A DNA stretch of 36,165 nt from the NCBI GenBank assembly GCA_900545175.1, contig UQYF01000027.1, positions 1 through 36,165 of the forward strand. The letters are read 5' to 3'. Position numbers and translations under genes: made by a program. This stretch comes from an uncultured Eubacteriales bacterium. Lineage in GTDB: Bacteria > Bacillota > Clostridia > Lachnospirales > Lachnospiraceae. The stretch's first letter is position 1. Each line of letters begins with the position of its first letter. The notes below the pieces were generated by a model. It saw nothing but the letters and a program-made list of their open reading frames with translations, did no database searches and had not been told where the DNA came from. Below are positions 1 to 5,432 of the stretch, one piece after another.

Positions 1-8
1 ATTCAAGT

Positions 9-323
9 ATGAAGTGTGACCAGAAAACAATTGATTTGCTGTTTGATTCATACTTGGATATTTTAGGTTGGGGGGCACATCATTTTCCAGATGGATGCAT
101 AATTGAAGATAATACAATAGTTGATTGTTTTCAAAAATGTGAGGATATATTAAAAGAAAAAACGGTTAGTGAGAGATTGATAAATCAACTGAACTATTAT
201 AGAATCCTGTACGAATGCTATAATAGATATGTAGATGATGGAAGAAAAAGAAAATATGAAGATTATCTAAATGAAGCTAATATACATTTTTTGTATAGCA
301 GAGCATTTTACTATGAGAAATAA
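9..323 (+). CDS. hypothetical protein, possibly 5'-truncated by the window edge
   Basis: This is a 104-residue acidic, tyrosine- and asparagine-rich soluble protein with no signal peptide, membrane segment or family motif that I recognise. The ATG lies 8 nt from the window edge and the frame stays open to the edge, so the true start may lie upstream and no ribosome binding site can be judged. It precedes an Imm1-like immunity gene by about 65 nt on the same strand and has a similar AT-rich composition. It could therefore be another small immunity gene of a polymorphic-toxin locus, but that rests on context only. Confidence 0.5.
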   Translation: MKCDQKTIDLLFDSYLDILGWGAHHFPDGCIIEDNTIVDCFQKCEDILKEKTVSERLINQLNYYRILYECYNRYVDDGRKRKYEDYLNEANIHFLYSRAFYYEK

Positions 324-389
324 ACTAAGTCATAGAGGTGAAACTTTCAGTTTGATGGAGTGACAAATTGGAATTTATATGGGGGCAAC

Positions 390-755
390 ATGATAGCTGT
401 AAGTACAGATAAAGGCAATCTTTCTTTCCAATCAGTAGACGATGTATTAAAATTCGTACAAACATCAGCACAAGAAAATATTGAACTATGGATTAGCGGA
501 AAGCAGCCATATCCCTGTATATCTGTGTGCATTAGCGGAGAATATGCAGCTATCAATTATTTTCAAAATGATACAGGTGATATGTGGCTGTCTTATAATG
601 AGGAAAATCAAGAAGATGTTACTTTTATGGCTGCTGGAGAAGAATGGGAACCAGATGTCAATGCAGTCATCAGTATAAACAGTGCGTTTTCTTGCATTAG
701 GGAATTTTGTGCTACTTATGAACGACCTTGTTGTATTCAGTGGCAAGAGTTATAA
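390..755 (+). CDS. Imm1-like immunity protein
   Basis: This small soluble protein is about 121 residues from the ATG at 390; an in-frame GTG at 360 would add 10 residues. I prefer 390 because GGGGGC lies just upstream, though spacing is short. The C-terminal part, with a stretch of the form AINSA..CIREFCATYERPCCIQW, has the layout of Imm1-type immunity proteins: an alternating strand region and a final helix leading to a conserved R-P-x-x-x-x-W end. Imm1 proteins neutralise deaminase and other toxins of contact-dependent or polymorphic toxin systems. No toxin gene is in view; it would lie left of the window, or the gene is an orphan. The family call rests on remembered motif shape, not a profile search. 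Confidence 0.55.
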   Translation: MIAVSTDKGNLSFQSVDDVLKFVQTSAQENIELWISGKQPYPCISVCISGEYAAINYFQNDTGDMWLSYNEENQEDVTFMAAGEEWEPDVNAVISINSAFSCIREFCATYERPCCIQWQEL

Positions 756-783
756 CTTCCAATTTGTGGGGATAGGATTTATA

Positions 784-1653
784 ATGGCGAGGTATAATAT
801 CGTGAAAAATATAAGAAAGCGAAAAATAATTATACTTGTGGTGCTTCTGATTTTAATTATGGTCAGTTGTGTAATTTGGGGAAATCTGTCGGTAGAAACA
901 AACCATTTAACAGTAACATCTAAAGACTTGCCTGAAGCGTTTGACAATTTTTCTATTGCCCATATTTCGGATTTGCATAATGCGGAATATGGGAAGAATA
1001 ATGAAAAGTTAATTGATATATTAAAAGCAGAAAGCCCAAATATAATCGTAATTACTGGGGATTTGATAGATTCCAACCATACAAATATTGAAGTTGCAAT
1101 ATCTTTTGCTCAACAAGCCGTAAAAATCGCTCCTTGCTATTTTGTTACAGGCAATCATGAAGCATGGGTCGGCTCACAATATGAAGAATTAAGGACATCA
1201 TTAGAAAATGCAGGAGTTACCGTTCTTCAAGATGAAGCCATCGAATTGAACTATGGTGATGAGTGTATTCAGCTAATAGGCTTAAATGACCCTGATTTTT
1301 CGGAACGGGACAGTTTTTTATCGGAAAGTATTTTGGAAACAAAACTTTCGCAGGTAAATATTAGCAATGGATTTACTATACTTTTGTCGCATAGACCCGA
1401 GTGTTTTAATGTCTATCAAAATAAAGATATTGATTTAGTATTGTCGGGGCACGCCCACGGCGGACAATTCCGATTGCCATTTTTGGGAGGAGTTATTGCT
1501 CCGAACCAAGGACTTTTCCCGAAATATGACGCAGGCATCTATACAGAGAATGGAACAACTATGATTGTGAGCAGAGGTATTGGAAACAGTATTATTCCGG
1601 TGCGAATCAACAATCGACCGGAAATAGTTATCATAGAGTTGAACTGCGGATGA
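784..1653 (+). CDS. membrane-anchored calcineurin-like metallophosphoesterase (YkuE/YaeI type)
   Basis: The protein has 289 residues from the ATG at 784, which follows a GGGGATAGG stretch; an in-frame extension upstream would overlap the Imm1-like gene and is not needed. A positively charged N-terminus and one membrane helix (about residues 14-33) are followed by an extracellular phosphoesterase domain with every metal-site motif in order: SDLHN (D63, H65), TGDLID (D93), GNHE (123-126), LSHRP (H203) and SGHAHGG (H223, H225). This layout is that of membrane-attached phosphodiesterases such as Bacillus YkuE. The substrate (a lipid, nucleotide or wall phosphoester) cannot be told from sequence. 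It lies 28 nt after the Imm1-like gene and may be read through from it. Confidence 0.88.
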   Translation: MARYNIVKNIRKRKIIILVVLLILIMVSCVIWGNLSVETNHLTVTSKDLPEAFDNFSIAHISDLHNAEYGKNNEKLIDILKAESPNIIVITGDLIDSNHTNIEVAISFAQQAVKIAPCYFVTGNHEAWVGSQYEELRTSLENAGVTVLQDEAIELNYGDECIQLIGLNDPDFSERDSFLSESILETKLSQVNISNGFTILLSHRPECFNVYQNKDIDLVLSGHAHGGQFRLPFLGGVIAPNQGLFPKYDAGIYTENGTTMIVSRGIGNSIIPVRINNRPEIVIIELNCG

Positions 1654-1752
1654 ATAAGTCTATATCCTGATTTTACATGTTAGTATCAGGAGCACAAAAG
1701 GAAATTGTGAGAATATATAAATTCAAATTGACCAACAGAAAGAGGTGATTAC

Positions 1753-1962
1753 ATGGAAATTTTATATGAATTGTCGTGGCTGTGGGAAACGCTGGGAATT
1801 GCACTTGGAGTTGCTGCTGTCTGCGTGGCTTGTACCGCACTGGTCTGCAAGACTGCGAAGAAGAAACTCAGTAAAAAGCTGCTGGCAGTCATAGGAGCGG
1901 TGGCATTTGTTGCTGCAATTCTGGCGGTTATTCTGGCTGCCCGGACACCGATGCCGCTTTGA
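1753..1962 (+). CDS. small two-helix membrane protein, function unknown
   Basis: A 69-residue protein with a good ribosome binding site (AGAGGTGA, about 5 nt before ATG). Residues about 12-33 and 44-64 form two hydrophobic helices separated by a lysine-rich loop (KTAKKKLSKK), which by the positive-inside rule suggests a hairpin with the loop in the cytoplasm. I recognise no family. A pair of palindromic repeats (family C) begins 3 nt after the stop codon and separates it from aguA, so joint transcription with aguA is uncertain. Confidence 0.6.
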   Translation: MEILYELSWLWETLGIALGVAAVCVACTALVCKTAKKKLSKKLLAVIGAVAFVAAILAVILAARTPMPL

Positions 1963-1964
1963 GA

Positions 1965-2074
1965 GGTGGCAGTACAGCAAGCGATGCTTGCAGTATGCAG
2001 CAGTATAAGTTTGAAAATAGAATTTTCAAACTATTTATTGGTGGCAATACAGCAAGCAATGCTTGCTGTATGCA
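1965..2074 (+). repeat. family C palindromic repeat pair upstream of aguA
   Basis: Two 35-nt copies (1965-1999 and 2040-2074) differ at only 3 positions. Each starts with GGTGGCARTACAGCAAGC and ends with GTATGCA. The second copy holds a perfect 10-bp stem (TACAGCAAGC/GCTTGCTGTA, loop AAT); the first has the same stem with one A-A mismatch. The 40-nt spacer holds a third hairpin, AGTTTGAAAAT (2008-2018) paired with ATTTTCAAACT (2022-2032), loop AGA. The region begins 3 nt after the preceding stop codon, so it may act as a terminator or mRNA-stabilising block. A related pair lies at 24122-24229. Confidence 0.8.
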
Positions 2075-2173
2075 TGGGTGTAAAAATAGTATTTGTTTTA
2101 TTCGGAAAAGCTCCAACAGATTGTTGAAGAAAATGGGGAAACAATTTAAAAATAGAAATAAGAGGAAAATCAA

Positions 2174-3433
2174 ATGAGAATATTCAACAGTACCCCAAGG
2201 GATGACAATTTCAGAATGCCGGGTGAGTTTGAGAGACATCAGGGCTGCATTATGATATGGCCGGTAAGACCCGGCTCATGGATATACGGCGGTAAGGCTG
2301 CGAAGAAGGTATTCGCTAAGATTGCGGCAATAATTGCACAGAGTGAGCATGTCTATATGCTTGCCGACCATGAGCATCTTAAAGAAGCTCATGAGCACCT
2401 GAAGGAAGCATATGAGCACCTAAAGGAAGCTCATGAGCATCTAAAAGAAGCTCAGGAGCAGAAAAATCCTAAGGATATGGAGGCGGATTTTTCAGAAACC
2501 CGGCAGTATAAAGAAGTGCACCATATGCTTGAATGGCAGGTTACATGTGCGGGCAAAGGAATAGAGGTTGTTGAGCTTGAGTCCGATGACGCATGGGCGC
2601 GCGATGTGGCACCGACCTTTGTGAAAAATGCAGACGGCATCGTGAGAGGCATCAACTGGAGCTTTAACGCATGGGGCGGTGATTATGACGGGCTGTATGC
2701 AGATTGGACGAAGGATAATCTGGTTGCAAAGCGCTTTCTTGAGTATGCGGGCTTTGACTGTTATGATGCAGAGCCGTTTGTGCTGGAGGGTGGTTCGATA
2801 CATTCGGACGGCGATGGAACCATGCTGGTTACGGAGAGCTGTCTGTGCAGTCCGGGAAGAAATCCGAAGCTTGGCAAGGCGCAGATTGAGGAAAAGCTGA
2901 AGCAGTACTGTAATGTGGAAAAGGTGGTATGGCTTCCGTGCGGGATATATCAGGATGAGACTAATGAGCATGTCGATAATGTATGTGCTTTTGTGCGTCC
3001 GGGTGAGGTTGTGCTCGCGTGGACGGACAAGGAGGACGACCCACAGTATGAGATGAGCAAAAAATGCCTTGAGGTCTTAGATAGCGAGACGGACGCAAAG
3101 GGAAGGCATTTCAAGGTGCATAAGCTTTATATACCTGAAAAGCCGGTGTGCATAACCGAGGAGGAGCTTGCCGGCTTTGAGTTCGAGCCGGGCGAGGATG
3201 AGAGAAGTGCGGGTGAGCGGCTTGCAGCCTCCTATGTGAATTTCTATATCTCAAACGGTGCGATTGTGCTGCCACAATTCGGAGATGTGAACGATGAGAA
3301 GGCGGTTGCGGTACTTAAGGAAGCCTTCCCTGACAGAAATATCGTCCCGGTGTACGCACGCGATATAATTGTAGGAGGAGGAAACATACATTGCATTACA
3401 CAGCAGATACCGGCTCAGGAGGTTAATGAATAG
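2174..3433 (+). CDS. aguA: agmatine deiminase, with a heptad-repeat insertion
   Basis: Hydrolyses agmatine to N-carbamoylputrescine and ammonia, the first step of the agmatine route to putrescine, in the cytoplasm. Family marks are the N-terminal MPGEFERHQG...WP segment, DDAWARDVAPTF (138-149), FVLEGGSIHSDG and the C-terminal GGGNIHCITQQIP with the catalytic cysteine at 407. At 419 residues it is about 50 longer than usual (about 365-370). The excess is mostly four heptads, (H/Y)EHLKEA, at residues 66-93, encoded by four tandem 21-bp units at 2369-2452 and inserted before the conserved EVHHMLEW region. Start supported by AAGAGGA 7 nt upstream. The CpeT-like gene and aguB follow on the same strand. 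Confidence 0.95.
   Translation: MRIFNSTPRDDNFRMPGEFERHQGCIMIWPVRPGSWIYGGKAAKKVFAKIAAIIAQSEHVYMLADHEHLKEAHEHLKEAYEHLKEAHEHLKEAQEQKNPKDMEADFSETRQYKEVHHMLEWQVTCAGKGIEVVELESDDAWARDVAPTFVKNADGIVRGINWSFNAWGGDYDGLYADWTKDNLVAKRFLEYAGFDCYDAEPFVLEGGSIHSDGDGTMLVTESCLCSPGRNPKLGKAQIEEKLKQYCNVEKVVWLPCGIYQDETNEHVDNVCAFVRPGEVVLAWTDKEDDPQYEMSKKCLEVLDSETDAKGRHFKVHKLYIPEKPVCITEEELAGFEFEPGEDERSAGERLAASYVNFYISNGAIVLPQFGDVNDEKAVAVLKEAFPDRNIVPVYARDIIVGGGNIHCITQQIPAQEVNE
2369..2452 (+). repeat. four tandem 21-bp units inside aguA
   Basis: Units at 2369-2389, 2390-2410, 2411-2431 and 2432-2452 each encode (H/Y)EHLKEA. They differ mainly at silent third positions (CTT/CTG/CTA, AAA/AAG, GAA), so this is a diverged in-frame expansion rather than a fresh slippage product. 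The heptad pattern of E, H, L, K, E and A predicts an amphipathic, probably solvent-exposed helix. Confidence 0.95.
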
Positions 3434-3512
3434 GTGCATACAGGGAGTATGCCGGATGCTGTAATAATAGTATTCGGAGCAGGTTATTTTGAGGAATTGG
3501 AGGTAAAATAAT

Positions 3513-4061
3513 ATGACAAAGCTTGATAATTTTGTTGACATGATGACGGGACATTTTGATAATAAGGAACAGTTTGGGATGATGCAGGCGGCGGGGATAA
3601 TATATCCTTATGCGGAGCATGTAAATACTGTCTGTAATGACAAAATAAAAAATCTTCCTGAGGATTTCAATGGGAAATTTGTTGTTGAAGAAAGTTATTA
3701 TGAAACCAATGGAAAACGTCATGCATCACCACATCTTTTCCTTATTACGGAGACTGAGGACGGGATACTTCTTTCCTCCTATGAAATTCCGGAGGGTGAA
3801 GATAAGGGGACATTTTCGTATGCCTCTATGAGAAATGTTGATTACGCTGAATTGAAAAAATCTGAAAAGTTTACCCCGGCACTTTACCATGAACGAGCCG
3901 GAAGCTGGGAGGGAGGCAGCATAAGCAGCTTCTCGCCGGTCATGACCTTCAAGCTTTGGGAAAGATTTTCCGAGAGTTGTCTGGAGGTATCTGAAAGCAT
4001 GGAGGTTAACGGAAAGAGAACTTTCGGATATGATGAACCGATTATTTATAAGAGGGTGTAA
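3513..4061 (+). CDS. CpeT/CpcT-like hypothetical protein in the agu gene group
   Basis: A 182-residue soluble protein started by a clear GGAGG about 10 nt before ATG, 79 nt after aguA. The pattern LDNFVDMMTGHFDNKEQF near the N-terminus, a central EESYYETNGKRHASPHLF-LI and a final FGYDEPIIYKR resemble the small-barrel fold of CpeT/CpcT proteins (G-F-N-x-x-Q opening, ending in a G-P-x-x-F/Y-x-R strand). In cyanobacteria these are bilin lyases; no such pigment is expected here, so any shared fold would serve another, unknown role. Placement between aguA and aguB suggests expression with polyamine synthesis, but nothing in the sequence shows a direct part. The family link is tentative. Confidence 0.6.
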   Translation: MTKLDNFVDMMTGHFDNKEQFGMMQAAGIIYPYAEHVNTVCNDKIKNLPEDFNGKFVVEESYYETNGKRHASPHLFLITETEDGILLSSYEIPEGEDKGTFSYASMRNVDYAELKKSEKFTPALYHERAGSWEGGSISSFSPVMTFKLWERFSESCLEVSESMEVNGKRTFGYDEPIIYKRV

Positions 4062-4066
4062 TATTA

Positions 4067-4165
4067 TGATATCAGTGGCAAAGGGTAAGAAGTCCGATGC
4101 AAGCTTGCCTGCATGAGAATTTTTGACATTGTGGCACGCAGAAACATGAATGTAATGCAGACAGC
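4067..4165 (+). repeat. degenerate family A repeat between the CpeT-like gene and aguB
   Basis: The segment opens TATGATATCAGTGGCAAAGG, close to the TATGATATCAGGGTCAAAAGG end of the intact family A element. It then carries GCTTGCCTGCAT and TTTTTGACATTGTG, both shared with the diverged copy at 20545-20657 on the other strand. Similarity to the intact copies at 10913-11118 and 13819-13986 is weak beyond the first 20 nt. I read it as an old, diverged member. It starts about 6 nt after the stop codon of the preceding gene. Confidence 0.55.
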
Positions 4166-4205
4166 AGAGGAAGAGCACCCTGCAGTGAAGAAAGGAGAAA
4201 TATGA
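4113..4205 (+). other. possible 30-codon ORF overlapping the aguB start
   Basis: An ATG at 4113 opens a 30-codon frame (beginning MRIFDIVARRN) whose stop overlaps the aguB start as ATATGA, the usual arrangement for translational coupling. No clear ribosome binding site precedes its ATG. Its first residues match the translation of the diverged family A copy at 20545-20657 (MIFDIVTRQ), so it may simply be repeat-derived sequence left open by chance. aguB has its own site (GAAAGGAG), so coupling is not required. Confidence 0.25.
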
Positions 4206-5086
4206 GAACCGTAAAATACGCAGGAATACAGATGTCCTGCACCGGAAGTGTGCAGGAAAATATTGAGAAGGCGGAGCGTCTTGTGAGGGAGGCTGCGGCG
4301 GACGGAGCGCAGATTATCCTGCTTCCGGAGCTTTTTGAGAATTGGTATTTTTGTCAGGAGAGAAATTACGAGTCATATAAGCTTGCCAAGCCTCTTATGG
4401 AGAACGATGCCGTCCTGCATTTTCAGAAGGTGGCAAAGGAGCTTGCAGTTGTGCTGCCGATAAGCTTCTATGAGAGGGATATAAATGTGTACTATAATTC
4501 CGTTGCCGTGATAGATGCGGACGGAAGCATACTTGGTGTATACAGAAAGACACATATTCCGGATGACCATTACTATCAGGAAAAGTTCTATTTCACACCT
4601 GGAGATACCGGCTTTAAGGTGTGGGATACGAAATATGCGAGAATTGGAGTCGGGATATGCTGGGATCAGTGGTTCCCGGAGACTGCGAGGGGAATGGCGG
4701 TACAGGGGGCGGAGCTATTATTTTATCCGACCGCTATAGGCAGCGAGCCGATACTTGACTGTGACAGCATGCCGCATTGGAGACGCTGCATGCAGGGACA
4801 TGCCGCCTGCAATATTGTGCCCGTGGTCGCCGCGAACAGGTACGGGCTTGAGAGCGTGGCACCGTCTAAGGACAACGGCGGTCAGAAATCAGAACTGCTT
4901 TTTTATGGATCGTCCTTTGTCACTGATGAGACAGGTGAGCTGGTCTGTCAGGCGTCGAGGGATAAGGAGGAGATTGTATACGGACAGTCAGACCTTGATG
5001 CGGTACGCAATATGCGTGACAGCTGGGGGCTTTTCAGAGACAGGAGACCGGAAATTTATAAAATGTTAGTTGACCGAGCTCTTTAG
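4202..5086 (+). CDS. aguB: N-carbamoylputrescine amidase
   Basis: Hydrolyses N-carbamoylputrescine to putrescine, carbon dioxide and ammonia, the step after aguA. It is a 294-residue nitrilase-superfamily protein, the normal size. The catalytic triad is visible: E43 in LLPELFENWYF, K116 in YRKTHIPDDHYYQEK, and C153 in GVGICWDQWFPE. The segments HIPDDHYYQEKFYFTPGD and WDQWFPETARGMAVQGAELL are typical of the AguB subgroup rather than of general nitrilases, and the neighbouring aguA supports the assignment. Ribosome binding site AAAGGAG about 6 nt before ATG. A 10-bp hairpin lies just after the stop and a T-rich terminator about 120 nt further on. Confidence 0.95.
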   Translation: MRTVKYAGIQMSCTGSVQENIEKAERLVREAAADGAQIILLPELFENWYFCQERNYESYKLAKPLMENDAVLHFQKVAKELAVVLPISFYERDINVYYNSVAVIDADGSILGVYRKTHIPDDHYYQEKFYFTPGDTGFKVWDTKYARIGVGICWDQWFPETARGMAVQGAELLFYPTAIGSEPILDCDSMPHWRRCMQGHAACNIVPVVAANRYGLESVAPSKDNGGQKSELLFYGSSFVTDETGELVCQASRDKEEIVYGQSDLDAVRNMRDSWGLFRDRRPEIYKMLVDRAL

Positions 5087-5097
5087 AGCGAGGGATG

Positions 5098-5120
5098 CTT
5101 CTTGTCCGAAGGGCAAGAAG
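5098..5120 (+). other. hairpin just downstream of aguB
   Basis: CTTCTTGTCC pairs with GGGCAAGAAG (10 bp including one G-T pair) around a GAA loop, 12 nt after the aguB stop codon. No T-run follows, so this is more likely an mRNA 3'-end stabiliser than a complete intrinsic terminator. Confidence 0.55.
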
Positions 5121-5203
5121 ATGGAACAGAGAAAGAGTTTAACAACTCGGTATTTGACTTATTAATTAATAAATAGTATATTTTTAACGTATGTCGCGTG
5201 AAT

Positions 5204-5245
5204 AGGAAAAAGCTGTTGGCCTGAATGTGTAGACGGCTTTTTCTT
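5204..5245 (+). terminator. intrinsic terminator after the agu genes
   Basis: GAAAAAGCTGT (5206-5216) pairs with ACGGCTTTTTC (5233-5243), giving an 11-bp stem with one wobble. The 3' arm is T-rich and runs into TTAT. It separates the agu gene group from the ABC transporter. The 5' arm is A-rich, so it could also work for the opposite strand, but no gene reads in from that side. Confidence 0.65.
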
Positions 5246-5252
5246 ATAAGAT

Positions 5253-5268
5253 ATGTAACTTGTTACAT
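5253..5268. promoter_or_regulatory. 16-bp perfect palindrome, candidate operator for the ABC transporter
   Basis: ATGTAAC-TT-GTTACAT is a perfect dyad about 165 nt before the transporter start and just past the preceding terminator, where an operator for the downstream gene would be expected. A further ATGTAA half-site occurs at 5279-5284. No regulator gene is adjacent, so the binding protein is unknown. The rest of 5087-5432 holds the two hairpins above and no convincing coding frame. Confidence 0.45.
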
Positions 5269-5432
5269 CCGTTATCTGATGTAAATTGAGCTGTTTGTGC
5301 TGCAGACCTCACAAGCAGGTTTTATTTTTTCAAAACAGATTTATACTCAAACGCAGGACATGTAAATGCTGTGTTGGATATAGGTTGATTGACTTTTGTA
5401 TAAGGATATTGTCTGCGGAAATGGAGAGAAGA

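Noticed and set aside
1665..1691. TCCTGAT/ATCAGGA hairpin after the metallophosphoesterase as a terminator
   Set aside because: Only 7 bp, a 13-nt loop and no T-run follows; too weak to call.
1959..2177. 72-codon plus-strand frame between the small membrane protein and aguA
   Set aside because: It is translated from the family C repeats and overlaps both neighbouring genes; no ribosome binding site, and its residues repeat as the DNA repeats do.
2369..2452. Tandem units as a CRISPR-like or assembly artefact
   Set aside because: Units are contiguous without spacers, stay in frame, and differ at silent positions, so they are a genuine coding repeat.
5286..5432. N-terminal extension of the ABC transporter
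   Set aside because: The extension has no ABC features, begins without a site, and GGAGAG before the ATG at 5433 fits a normal ATPase N-terminus.
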